DNA from: Nitratireductor sp. GISD-1A_MAKvit
GTDB lineage: Bacteria; Pseudomonadota; Alphaproteobacteria; Rhizobiales; Rhizobiaceae
DNA: 64,000 nt
NCBI RefSeq assembly: GCF_040819555.1
Contig: NZ_CP161920.1
Coordinates: 2,913,001-2,977,000, forward strand
Direction of reading: 5' to 3'
Under the pieces are notes generated by a model. That model searched no databases. It was not told the origin of the DNA and saw only the letters and a list, made by a program, of their open reading frames with translations. The position numbers and the translations under genes are program-made. Within the stretch, counting starts at the first letter, position 1. Each line of letters starts with the position of its first letter. This document shows, one piece after another, positions 55,876 through 64,000 of the stretch.

Positions 55876-57431
55876 TGGGCCGCCTCCACGGGGAACACCG
55901 CTCCAATATAGAGGCCTGAATCCAGAAGTCCCGCAGCTGCAGTTTCAGCGATGCGAATGAAGGGTTCGGGATAGACGCCCAAAAGAATGATCGGAGCGCA
56001 AAGGAGTGTCAGAGACAGATAACCGTGTCCCGGCTTTGCCACCGCAACACCGCCGGTGGGCAGAGCCTCCACACGGTCACGCCAGATCGACAGGATGTAT
56101 ACCCGTCCCAACGCAATTGTGGTCAACAGGCCGGTCGCCAGAATGGCAAGGGCAAGCCATGGCCATTCGGCCTCCAGCGAGGCCTTCACAAGCATGACCT
56201 TCGGCCACAGACCCGAAGCCGGCGGCAACCCCGCCACCGCAATCATCAAAACCAGCGCGAAGGCGCCCATGGCGGGATGGGATCGATAAAGGCCGCCCAG
56301 GCGATGCAGCGAATAACTGCCTCCGAGTTCCTTCATCATGCCAGCCAGAAGGTAAAGCGCGGTCATGGCAAGCACGGAGTGAAATGCATAAAGCACGCTG
56401 CCGGCAAGACCGGATTGCGTGCCTATGGCGAGACCCGCCAGCATAACGCCAACACCAGAAATCACGACAAAGCCGAGCAGGCGGCGAATGTCGGACTGGG
56501 CGATCGCACCCATGATCCCCAGCACCATGGTCCCGGCAGCAACCCAGGCAATCACGCTGGAAAGTTCAGCCCGTTCCACCGGAAACAGCATGACCAGCAC
56601 ACGCAGCAGCGCATAGACGCCCACCTTGGTGAGGACTCCGCCAAACAGGGCTGCCGTCACGATGCGCGGCGTATGGTAGGAGGCAGGAAGCCAGAAATTC
56701 ACGGGAAATGCAGCTGCCTTCATGCCAAAGGCGAGCAGATAAAGGACGGCAAGCGTCATCAGTGGTCCCGTTTCGCGCACGGCGTCCGCCCGGCGGGCGA
56801 TGTCTGCCATGTTCAGCGTGCCGAACGTTCCATACAGATACGCCGTTGCGGTCAGGAACAGCGTTGTCCCCACCAGATTCAGGATGGCGTATTTGGTGGC
56901 GCCATCGAGCTGCCGGTCGGTCGACCCGAGAATCAGGAGACCGAATGAGGAGATGAGAAACACCTCGAACCAGACATAAAGGTTGAAAATATCGCCGGTC
57001 AGAAAGGAGCCGCCAACACCCGCCATCAGCAGGAGAACAAACGGGTAAAAGCCATAGCGCCGTCCCGTGGCGCCGATATCCTTCATGGAGTAGAGCGCAC
57101 ACACCGCCGCCACCAGCGTCGCCACCAGGGCAAGCGAGGCCCCCAGCGCATCGGCAACAAAAGAAATGCCGAATGGTGGCAGCCAGCGCCCCATGGTCAT
57201 CACCTGCGGGCCGTCAGCCAGCACCTGAAACAGCAGGATCGCATTGGCGGCCAGCGTCAGCAGCAGACCTGCAATCGCAATGCCCGCGTGCAGGCGCGTT
57301 TCGTGCCGCACCATCAGAAGGATGGCGCCGAAGAGGATCGGCACGCCGACCGGTGCCACAAGCGTCCAGTCGCCCAGCACCGTCGGCTCGATCAGCATTG
57401 CCTGGGATAGATCAATCGAATCAGCTGCCAT
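55872..57431 (-). CDS. mnhD: Mnh/Mrp antiporter subunit D
   Basis: 519 residues from ATG 57431 (MAADSIDLSQAMLIEP); the open frame to 57554 overlaps mnhC and is not used. NuoN/MrpD-type proton-translocating subunit with 14 helices; key stretches are LTGDIFNLYVWFEVFLISSFG (conserved Glu) and AFGMKAAAFPVNFWLPASYH (conserved Lys), with FGGVLTKVGVYALLRV. Seven bases separate it from mnhC. Confidence 0.95.
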   Translation of the reverse strand: MAADSIDLSQAMLIEPTVLGDWTLVAPVGVPILFGAILLMVRHETRLHAGIAIAGLLLTLAANAILLFQVLADGPQVMTMGRWLPPFGISFVADALGASLALVATLVAAVCALYSMKDIGATGRRYGFYPFVLLLMAGVGGSFLTGDIFNLYVWFEVFLISSFGLLILGSTDRQLDGATKYAILNLVGTTLFLTATAYLYGTFGTLNMADIARRADAVRETGPLMTLAVLYLLAFGMKAAAFPVNFWLPASYHTPRIVTAALFGGVLTKVGVYALLRVLVMLFPVERAELSSVIAWVAAGTMVLGIMGAIAQSDIRRLLGFVVISGVGVMLAGLAIGTQSGLAGSVLYAFHSVLAMTALYLLAGMMKELGGSYSLHRLGGLYRSHPAMGAFALVLMIAVAGLPPASGLWPKVMLVKASLEAEWPWLALAILATGLLTTIALGRVYILSIWRDRVEALPTGGVAVAKPGHGYLSLTLLCAPIILLGVYPEPFIRIAETAAAGLLDSGLYIGAVFPVEAAQ

Positions 57432-57438
57432 CGGTGTC

Positions 57439-57816
57439 TCAGTATCCAAGCGGGGGGAGCGGCTCGCCTTCCGGCTCCGCGATGCGCATTCCGTCCGTGT
57501 CGTCCGTTCCCAGCTCCTGGTAGGCGCGGAAAGCGAGAACCAGCAGGAAGGCAAACAGCGAGAAGGAAATCACGATCGCCGTCAGTACCAGTGCCTGCGG
57601 CAGCGGATTGGCGGTTGCCGCCTCCGGCGTCTGCAGGGCAGCGGGAATGATCGGCGGCACTTCCCGCATCAGCCTGCCGGCGGTGAAGATCGACAGGTTC
57701 ACGGCATTGCCGAAGATCGAGACGCCGAGAAGTATGCGAATGATGTGCTTTGACAGCATGAGGTAAATTGCAACAGCGAAGAACACGCTGACCACGAAGC
57801 AGAGAGCGACTTCCAT
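57439..57816 (-). CDS. mnhC: Mnh/Mrp antiporter subunit C
   Basis: 125 residues, NuoK-like, three helices: VVSVFFAVAIYLMLSKHIIR, LLGVSIFGNAVNLSIFTAGR and ALVLTAIVISFSLFAFLLVLA, with the family motif DPLPQALVLTAIVI present here as NPLPQALVLTAIVI. Adjacent to and coupled with mnhB. Confidence 0.95.
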   Translation of the reverse strand: MEVALCFVVSVFFAVAIYLMLSKHIIRILLGVSIFGNAVNLSIFTAGRLMREVPPIIPAALQTPEAATANPLPQALVLTAIVISFSLFAFLLVLAFRAYQELGTDDTDGMRIAEPEGEPLPPLGY

Positions 57817-58236
57817 TATCCGTGCTCCCTTTCCTCAAGCGCCAGGGCGATCGAGGTGATCGATCCCAGCACGACCAGATAAACCCCGATATCGAAAAAC
57901 AGGACCGTCGACAGATCCAGCGGCACGCCCAGGACGCTCACCTTGGCCCAAAGGCCCGTCATGAACGGAACGCCATGGAAAAGGGAGAACCAGCCCGAGA
58001 TTGCAGAGACCAGAAGGCCAAAACCCGAAATCGCCATGGGGTGAAAATAGAGCGCGCGGCGCACCGGCGAAACGCCACAGGCAATGCCATAGATCGCAAA
58101 GGGCCGACGCTGCAATCAGCCCCCCAATGAACCCGCCTCCGGGTTCGTTGTGTCCGCGCAGAAGTACAAAAACCGAGAACAGGATCATCAGGCTCGTGAG
58201 ATAAGGAGCGACCGTCCGGAAGATCAGCGTTCGCAT
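57816..58236 (-). CDS. mnhB: Mnh/Mrp antiporter subunit B (one-base frameshift in this sequence)
   Basis: 139 residues once corrected. The first frame starts [20 protein letters not shown] and reaches [19 protein letters not shown]; the second continues [17 protein letters not shown] and ends with [11 protein letters not shown]. The two are joined by removing one base from GGG 58101-58103. The [11 protein letters not shown] motif is diagnostic for MnhB/MrpB. It starts one base after the mnhA stop. Confidence 0.88.
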
Positions 58237-58237
58237 G

Positions 58238-60583
58238 TCATCCCTCCCCCTTGTCTGTTGCCAGCGGCTTGACGCTGCGAATGCGCACGAGAGCGAGGAT
58301 CGCCAGCCCCGCTATCATCACCACCGCAATCTCGCCCAGCGTATCCGTTCCGCGGAAATCCACCAGGATGACGTTCACGATGTTGCGGCCATGCGCGATG
58401 ATGCGTGAATACTGCGAGAAGAACTCGCTCAGTTCGGTGTTGAAGGGAACCTGCGTCACCCGCAGGAGCATCAGTCCAAGTGCCGCACCACAGGTGCCGG
58501 CCACGCCAATGTCGAGCAGCTTCTCGCCCGTCGGGCGGTGATCGGTCGGCGAAAGCCGCAGCCGGGTCATGACCAGCGCAAGAATGACCACCGACAGTGT
58601 CTCCACCATGAACTGGGTGAAGGAAAGGTCCGGCGCGCCCAGAAGCATGAAGATCAGGGCAACCGCAAATCCCTGAATGCCGAGCGAGACGATGGCGGTC
58701 AGCCGATCGCGTGCATAGATCACGGCGCCGAGGCCAATCAGTGCGATGAGAAGCACCGTCCACTCATAAAACGGCATTCTGGGAATGGCAGGGACTGCAG
58801 GCCATTCGTCGTAAAGCCCCATAGGAATGAGAACAGCGGCTGCAACGGCAATGAAGGTTGCCGTCATGTAACGGTCCAGACGTCCATTCTGAATGATGCC
58901 GGTCACAAGGAAGGAAAGCCGGGCGAGGCCGCGCATCACCTGGTCGAACCCCTTGTCCGGCCCCCAGCCGATGGCGTTGAGCGCACCGGCGACTGCCGCT
59001 CTTCCCGTGCCCAACCTCATGAACACCAGAACACCAAGCGCAACGGTGACCACCGAAAGTGCCAGCGGCATGCCAATATGCGGCACGGTGGAAATCTTGA
59101 CGGTTACAGCTTCGCCAAGAACGGCGCTCGACATCGGGCTGCTCACGAGTGCATGGCTCACGCCCGAGAAAAGCGCGGCAAGGAGCCCCAGCCCGCCAAG
59201 CACCACCGGACCGAGCCAAAGAAGTGCCGGGCCTTCATGCGCATTCTTGGGCGTTTCCACCTTTGCGCCGAGAAACGGCTTGAGCGCCACGGCAAAGCCG
59301 ATGGCAAACATCAGCCCGTTGCCCACAAGCGCGACCAGCGTCAGCGCGGTCGTCCAGCCATTGGCAAATCCGAGTGCCGCGTAAATCTCCTCCTTGGCGA
59401 GGAAACCGAAAAACAGAGGCGCGCCACCCATCGAAGCAGCAGCCAGAACAGCCGCGCCAAACGTGATTGGCATCGCCTTGCGCAAACCGCCGAGCCGGGT
59501 GACATCGCGCGTGCCGGCTTCGTGATCGACGAGCCCCGCCACCATGAAGAGCGCGCCCTTGAACATGGAGTGTGCCACCAGATAGAGAACCGCCGCCTCG
59601 ATGGCCTTCTCGGATCCCACGCCCGTCAGCATCACCAGCAGTCCGAGTGAGGCGACGGTCGTATAGGCAAGCATGAGCTTCAGATCCGTCTGGCGCACCG
59701 CGAGCAGCGTTCCCACAAGCAGGGTCGCTCCGCCAAAAACCGGCAGGATCGTCTCCCAGGCTGCCGTCTCGCCCAGCACCGGGTTGAGACGCATGAGAAG
59801 ATAAACACCCGCCTTCACCATTGTTGCCGAATGAAGATAGGCAGAAACCGGTGTGGGCGCTTCCATTGCATTGGGCAGCCAGAAATGGAACGGAAACTGC
59901 GCCGACTTGGTGAAGGCCCCGCCAAGGATCAGCAGGAGGGCCGCCATGTAAAGCGGCGCATCGCGCAGGGCTCCTTCGGTTGCAAGCAGCGCCGACATCG
60001 AGGTCACACCGGTCGCACTCCAGATCACCAGCAAACCGGCGAGCAGGGAAAGCCCACCAAGCCCCGTCACCACAAGCGCCTGCAGCGCAGCTCGTCTGGA
60101 GGCCTCGCGCGAATGATCGAAACCGATCAGAAGGAACGAGGTGATCGAGGTCAGCTCCCAGAAAACGAAAAGCGTGAGGAAGGAATCGGCAACCACCAGG
60201 CCAAGCATCGATCCCATGAACATCAGGATGAAAGAGAAGAACCGCCCCTGATGCTCATGCCCCTTCAGATAACCGCCTGCGTAAAGAACGATCAGCGTGC
60301 CAATCCCGGTGATCAGAAGAGCGAACGTGACCGAGAGACCGTCCAGAAACCATGAAAAATCGACGGAAAGGCTCGGGATCCAGGCATATCCGCCAGCCAG
60401 CGTCTGCCCCCCGGAGACGGGCCCGACAAAGCCAGCAAAGTGAACGAAGATCGCGGCAGGCGCGACGGCCAGAAGCCAGGCTGCGTTATGGCGCAGCACC
60501 TTGGTCAGAGCCGGTGCTATGGCGGCGGCTGCAAACGGCAGCAACAGAGCTAGAACTGTCAGCCACTGGCTGTCTGCCGTCAT
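58238..60583 (-). CDS. mnhA: Mnh/Mrp antiporter subunit A (fused A plus MbhD/E-like C-terminus)
   Basis: 781 residues from ATG 60583 ([19 protein letters not shown]); the longer frame to 60655 has no family support. NuoL-like N-terminal part with [20 protein letters not shown] (conserved Glu), [36 protein letters not shown] core (only partly quoted here), then C-terminal helices like MbhD ([21 protein letters not shown]) and an MrpB-like end ([20 protein letters not shown]). First gene of the operon. The complex exchanges cytosolic Na+ for H+ and supports alkali and salt tolerance. Confidence 0.95.
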   Translation of the reverse strand: MTADSQWLTVLALLLPFAAAAIAPALTKVLRHNAAWLLAVAPAAIFVHFAGFVGPVSGGQTLAGGYAWIPSLSVDFSWFLDGLSVTFALLITGIGTLIVLYAGGYLKGHEHQGRFFSFILMFMGSMLGLVVADSFLTLFVFWELTSITSFLLIGFDHSREASRRAALQALVVTGLGGLSLLAGLLVIWSATGVTSMSALLATEGALRDAPLYMAALLLILGGAFTKSAQFPFHFWLPNAMEAPTPVSAYLHSATMVKAGVYLLMRLNPVLGETAAWETILPVFGGATLLVGTLLAVRQTDLKLMLAYTTVASLGLLVMLTGVGSEKAIEAAVLYLVAHSMFKGALFMVAGLVDHEAGTRDVTRLGGLRKAMPITFGAAVLAAASMGGAPLFFGFLAKEEIYAALGFANGWTTALTLVALVGNGLMFAIGFAVALKPFLGAKVETPKNAHEGPALLWLGPVVLGGLGLLAALFSGVSHALVSSPMSSAVLGEAVTVKISTVPHIGMPLALSVVTVALGVLVFMRLGTGRAAVAGALNAIGWGPDKGFDQVMRGLARLSFLVTGIIQNGRLDRYMTATFIAVAAAVLIPMGLYDEWPAVPAIPRMPFYEWTVLLIALIGLGAVIYARDRLTAIVSLGIQGFAVALIFMLLGAPDLSFTQFMVETLSVVILALVMTRLRLSPTDHRPTGEKLLDIGVAGTCGAALGLMLLRVTQVPFNTELSEFFSQYSRIIAHGRNIVNVILVDFRGTDTLGEIAVVMIAGLAILALVRIRSVKPLATDKGEG

Positions 60584-60941
60584 GAGTTCTCCCCAGGTGA
60601 ATTCGGTGTATGGGCCACTTTCTGAAAATCTTACGTGACATAAACACTCCCCCACTTCACCACAAGGCGTAAACGCCCTTTACCGGTGCGATGTAATGAC
60701 GTCATTCACAGGAGAATGATCAACTTAAACCATTGCAAAAAGCATATGCAAAACCATCTGAAGCCCCAAACCGATGCCTATACAGTCCACGCTACAGGCG
60801 AAAACGCAGCTCTTCTGCACCGGGGGACAGAACCACGACGCTATGCTCTTGGCCATTGCCACGCACATTGTGCAATGTGCAAAACATCCCGCAATTCACC
60901 ATGCCGCTTCGGCAACGCTTCAACACGCACAAGGCTCACTC
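60584..60941. promoter_or_regulatory. Divergent promoter region mnhA / ptrB with a 12-base palindrome
   Basis: 358 bases, no supported gene. AATGACGTCATT at 60695-60706 is a perfect palindrome, about 110 bases upstream of mnhA and 235 upstream of ptrB. It could bind a dimeric regulator of either operon. The frame that runs upstream of ptrB (from 60774) has poor coding character and is not taken as part of the gene. Confidence 0.4.
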
Positions 60942-63050
60942 ATGACATCCAGACCGTTCCCCTCAGACGCCAGACCTCCCAGGCCCGCCGCACGTCCCGT
61001 GACCGAGCGGCGCCATGGCATAGAACGCACGGACGAGTATGGCTGGCTGAGAGCCGACAACTGGCAGGAGGTCCTGCGCGATCCCAAGCTGCTCGCACAG
61101 GACATTCGCGCGCATCTGGAAGAGGAGAACGCCTATCAGGCACGGCTGATGGCGGATACCGAAGCGCTGCAGGAAACCCTCGTCGCGGAGATGCGCGGCC
61201 GCATCAAGGAGGATGAAACCTCGGTCCCGCTCAGGGACGGGCCATTCGCCTATGCCTCGGGGTTTCGCACCGGCGGCGAATATCCACGCTTCTTCCGCCT
61301 TTCCGGCGATGGCGAAACCGAAGAAACGCTGCTCGATGGCGACAGGGAGGCGGAAGGCAAAAGCTACTTCCGCATCGGCGCCGTCGACCACTCGCCAGAC
61401 CATGAGCGTCTTGTGTGGGGATACGATGACAAGGGGTCCGAACTCTACACGCTCAGCGTGCGCGATCTTGCAACCGGAAAAGACCTTGCCGACACCGTGA
61501 CGGAAACCGGTGGGGGCGGTGTCTGGGATGCCGCCAGTGACGGGTTCTTCTACACCCGCCTCGACGAAAACCACCGCCCCTCGAAGGTCTTCTTTCACCG
61601 CATGGGCGCAGACTCGGCAAACGACCGGCTGGTCTACGAAGAGACAGATCCGGGCTTCTTCGTCAGTGTTGCCGGCAGCCGTAGAAACGACTGGATCTAC
61701 ATCTCGGCACACGACCACGAGACCTCGGAGTGCCATCTCGTTCCCGCCAGCGATCCCGATGCCTCCCCCCGCCTTGTCGCACGGCGGGAGCCCGGCCTCC
61801 AATACTCGCTCGAAGAGGGTGGAGATGTCTTCTTCATCCTCACCAATGCCGACGGCGCGCAGGATTTCAAGATCGTGACGGCTCCCGTCAGCGATCCCTC
61901 CCGCTCCAACTGGCAGGAGCTGGTGCCTCATGAGCCTGGCCGTCTCATCCTCTCCGTCATGGCATTTGAGAACCATCTGGTCAGGCTGGAGCGCAAGGAT
62001 GGTCTGCCGCGTCTCGTCATCCGCGACCGCAACGGCGGCACCGAACACATGATCGCTTTCGAGGAAGAGGCCTATTCCCTGGGTCTCCATGGTTCCTACG
62101 AATACGACACCGAAACGCTGCGCTTTTCCTACTCTTCAATGACGACGCCCGAGCAGGTGTTCGACTACAACATGCGCACCCGCACGCGCACTTTGCTCAA
62201 GATGCAGGAAGTCCCCTCCGGTCACAGGCCGGACGACTATGTAACCCGGCGTCTGATGGCGCCTGCACCCGATGGCGAGCTGGTCCCGGTTTCGCTTGTC
62301 TATCGCAAGGATACCGCGCTCGACGGAACCGCTCCCTGCCTTCTCTACGGCTACGGTGCCTACGGCATGGCCATGCCGGCTTCCTTCAACACCAGCTGCC
62401 TTTCGCTGGTCGATCGCGGTTTCATCTATGCGATTGCCCACATTCGCGGCGGCAAGGAAAAGGGCTATGCCTGGTACGAAGAGGGAAAGCGCGAGAAAAA
62501 GGTCAACACGTTCACCGATTTCATCGCCGCAGCCCGCCATCTCGTGACCGAAGGCTACACCAGCCACGACCGTCTTGTCGCCGAAGGCGGCTCGGCCGGC
62601 GGCATGCTGATGGGGGCCGTTGCAAACATGGCGCCGGAGGTCTTTGGCGGCATCGTGGCGGCGGTGCCGTTCGTCGATGTTCTCAACACCATGCTCGACG
62701 ACACGCTGCCGCTCACCCCGCCCGAATGGCCTGAATGGGGCAATCCCATTGCCTCACGCGCAGATTACGAAACCATCGCCGCCTATTCGCCCTATGACAA
62801 TGTCGGCGCGAAGGACTATCCGCCCATTCTGGCGCTCGCCGGCCTGACCGACCCGCGCGTCACCTATTGGGAACCTGCCAAATGGGTCGCAAGGCTCAGA
62901 GAGCGCAAGAGCAGCGACAATCCGGTTCTTCTGAAAACAAATCTCGACGCCGGTCATGCCGGTGCCTCGGGACGTTTCTCACGGCTGGAGGAAAAGGCGC
63001 TCACCTACGCCTTTGTCCTGAAGGTCACCGGGAAGATGGATAGCCGTTAG
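60942..63050 (+). CDS. ptrB: Oligopeptidase B (S9A prolyl oligopeptidase family)
   Basis: 702 residues from ATG 60942 (MTSRPFPSDARPPRPAARPV), preceded by AAGG; an upstream in-frame ATG at 60774 is rejected. Serine peptidase cutting after basic residues in short peptides. N-terminal seven-bladed propeller (RTDEYGWLRADNWQEVLRD onward), C-terminal hydrolase with LLYGYGAYGMAMPASFN, nucleophile Ser in AEGGSAGGMLMGAV, Asp in LAGLTDPRVTYWEPAKW and His in LDAGHAGASGRF. The 3' end overlaps the convergent cytochrome gene by 26 bases. Confidence 0.94.
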   Translation: MTSRPFPSDARPPRPAARPVTERRHGIERTDEYGWLRADNWQEVLRDPKLLAQDIRAHLEEENAYQARLMADTEALQETLVAEMRGRIKEDETSVPLRDGPFAYASGFRTGGEYPRFFRLSGDGETEETLLDGDREAEGKSYFRIGAVDHSPDHERLVWGYDDKGSELYTLSVRDLATGKDLADTVTETGGGGVWDAASDGFFYTRLDENHRPSKVFFHRMGADSANDRLVYEETDPGFFVSVAGSRRNDWIYISAHDHETSECHLVPASDPDASPRLVARREPGLQYSLEEGGDVFFILTNADGAQDFKIVTAPVSDPSRSNWQELVPHEPGRLILSVMAFENHLVRLERKDGLPRLVIRDRNGGTEHMIAFEEEAYSLGLHGSYEYDTETLRFSYSSMTTPEQVFDYNMRTRTRTLLKMQEVPSGHRPDDYVTRRLMAPAPDGELVPVSLVYRKDTALDGTAPCLLYGYGAYGMAMPASFNTSCLSLVDRGFIYAIAHIRGGKEKGYAWYEEGKREKKVNTFTDFIAAARHLVTEGYTSHDRLVAEGGSAGGMLMGAVANMAPEVFGGIVAAVPFVDVLNTMLDDTLPLTPPEWPEWGNPIASRADYETIAAYSPYDNVGAKDYPPILALAGLTDPRVTYWEPAKWVARLRERKSSDNPVLLKTNLDAGHAGASGRFSRLEEKALTYAFVLKVTGKMDSR

Positions 63051-63957
63051 GTCTGGCCGGCACCGCCTTGAGATAGGCAGCAATCGCCTCGCGGTCTTCT
63101 GTTGAGAGGCGGGCCATGTTCTTCTGGACCGAGACCATGGCCCCGCCAACCGAATCGAATTCCGGCGTGAAACCCGTCTCCAGATAATAGGCGACATCGC
63201 CCACCGACCATGAATCGAGCCCGCCCTCACCCGGGGTCACATTGGGCACGACCCCCTCGCCTTCCGCCGATACGGCACCTGCAAGCCACTGATCGTATAG
63301 CTGGCCACCGGCAAAATTGCGCGGTGTGTGGCACTCGCCGCAATGCCCCGCTCCCTCGACCAGGTACTGCCCCCTGCGTTGCGCCTCCGAGGCTTCTTCA
63401 CCGAGCGGCACGACCGGCGCCTCGCGCATGAAGGCGAGCTTCCAGAGCCCGATGCCCCTGCGCACGGTGAACGGGAACGAAAGCCTGTGCTCTCCCGCGC
63501 TGCCTTCCACATCCGGTAACGTCTTGATGAAGGCGAAGAGGTCGCTCACATCCTGCAGCGACATGCGGGCATAGGAGGGGTAGGGAAAGGCCGGGTAATA
63601 ATGCTCCCCCTCCGGCGAAACGCCATGCAGCATCGCATTGGCGAAGTCATTCTCGCTCCACGTGCCGATGCCGTCCCGCTCGTGAGGCGAGATATTGGGT
63701 GCCACAAACGTTCCGAAATCCGATCGCAGCTCCACACCGCCGGCAAGCTCAAGACGGGCATCCCCCTCCGCGTCCGGACGTGCGTGACAGGAAGCGCAGC
63801 CACCTGCCCAAAACACCTGTTCGCCACGCTCGGCGTTCGGCGCCCTCTGCGCTCTGGCCGCCCCGGCCTCAAGAGAGCCGGGAGCCGTCAGAATCCAGAA
63901 CGCGACCGCTCCCCCAAAGGCAGCGAGAAGCGCGGCAGAGAGCACTTTCTTCTTCAT
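63025..63957 (-). CDS. Di-heme c-type cytochrome
   Basis: 310 residues with an N-terminal signal/anchor (VLSAALLAAFGGAVAFWIL). Two heme-binding CxxCH motifs: GGCASCHARPD near residue 54 and GHCGECHTPRNF near residue 205, each with a later methionine as possible axial ligand (HYYPAFPYPSYARMSLQDV, GAMVSVQKNMARLS). It resembles the cytochrome subunits of alcohol/aldehyde or sorbosone-type dehydrogenases and fits with ccm genes being present. The bases beyond 63957 may contain the end of another gene on the same strand, but too little is visible to name it. Confidence 0.88.
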   Translation of the reverse strand: MKKKVLSAALLAAFGGAVAFWILTAPGSLEAGAARAQRAPNAERGEQVFWAGGCASCHARPDAEGDARLELAGGVELRSDFGTFVAPNISPHERDGIGTWSENDFANAMLHGVSPEGEHYYPAFPYPSYARMSLQDVSDLFAFIKTLPDVEGSAGEHRLSFPFTVRRGIGLWKLAFMREAPVVPLGEEASEAQRRGQYLVEGAGHCGECHTPRNFAGGQLYDQWLAGAVSAEGEGVVPNVTPGEGGLDSWSVGDVAYYLETGFTPEFDSVGGAMVSVQKNMARLSTEDREAIAAYLKAVPARPNGYPSSR

Positions 63958-64000
63958 GTCGTGATCGGAGTCGGGCTTCAGTTTTTCTGGATTCGGAATG

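Noticed and set aside
11405-58105. Treating the six frameshifted genes as true pseudogenes
   Set aside because: All lesions are one extra base in a G/C run at GGCC, the rest of each gene is fully conserved, and glnE, pleC and mnh subunits are unlikely to be lost together.
58538-59650. Plus-strand open frame of 370 codons opposite mnhA
   Set aside because: Antisense to an intact MnhA; extremely rich in His, Arg, Lys and Glu, without any family feature.
60774-60941. N-terminal extension of oligopeptidase B
   Set aside because: The added 56 residues are His- and Cys-rich, have no family match, and a better start with AAGG exists at 60942.

Overview
The window comes from the chromosome of an alphaproteobacterium of the order Rhizobiales/Hyphomicrobiales, most probably Phyllobacteriaceae-like (Mesorhizobium, Nitratireductor or Aquamicrobium relatives). 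This rests on gene content and order: UPF0314, pleC-glnE, a degP locus with a two-component pair, cycHJKL-type ccm genes, feuNPQ, a complete RcGTA-type gene transfer agent (GTA) operon, divJ, sufE, mucR and an mnh (Mrp) antiporter operon. There are no insertion sequences, CRISPR arrays, tRNAs or rRNAs that I can see. Family names and synteny come from memory of these families; no database was searched.

Layout. 1-9.7 kb: start of an ETF-ubiquinone oxidoreductase, an UPF0314 membrane protein, a uracil-DNA glycosylase with only two cysteines, a barrel-like secreted protein, an EamA transporter, an orphan CoxL-like molybdenum hydroxylase subunit and aminopeptidase N. 9.8-19 kb: pleC, glnE, a sensor/regulator pair and degP. 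19-27.6 kb: a hydrolase-OsmC fusion, ccmH/F/E/I for cytochrome c maturation, a lipoprotein and feuQ/P/N. 27.7-42.3 kb: a leftward GTA operon with recognisable counterparts of g1 to g15, two small extra membrane proteins, and a strong terminator directly after the capsid gene. 42.6-51.8 kb: PBP1A, a DUF1214/DUF1254 pair, DUF2336, DUF1491, a peptidoglycan-binding protein, divJ, a DUF5330 protein and sufE. 51.9-54.3 kb: a two-gene unit that I read as the GTA activators gafY and gafZ, a divergent small HTH-like gene and mucR. 54.7-60.6 kb: mnhABCDEFG. 60.9-64 kb: oligopeptidase B and a di-heme cytochrome c.

The most interesting connection is between the GTA operon and the 52-53 kb pair: a stand-alone DnaA-domain-IV-like protein followed one base later by a DUF6456 protein. 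In Caulobacter the split activators GafY and GafZ turn on the GTA, GafZ by anti-termination. The internal terminator after the capsid gene would be a natural target. Two kinases that feed the DivK/CtrA pathway, PleC and DivJ, are also in the window.

A second strong observation concerns the sequence itself. Six otherwise intact genes (pleC, glnE, the DUF2336 gene, divJ, mnhG, mnhB) are each broken by exactly one extra G or C, every time in a run touching a GGCC. This looks like a systematic sequencing or basecalling artefact, perhaps at a methylated motif, rather than six real pseudogenes. These genes are annotated here across the frameshift.
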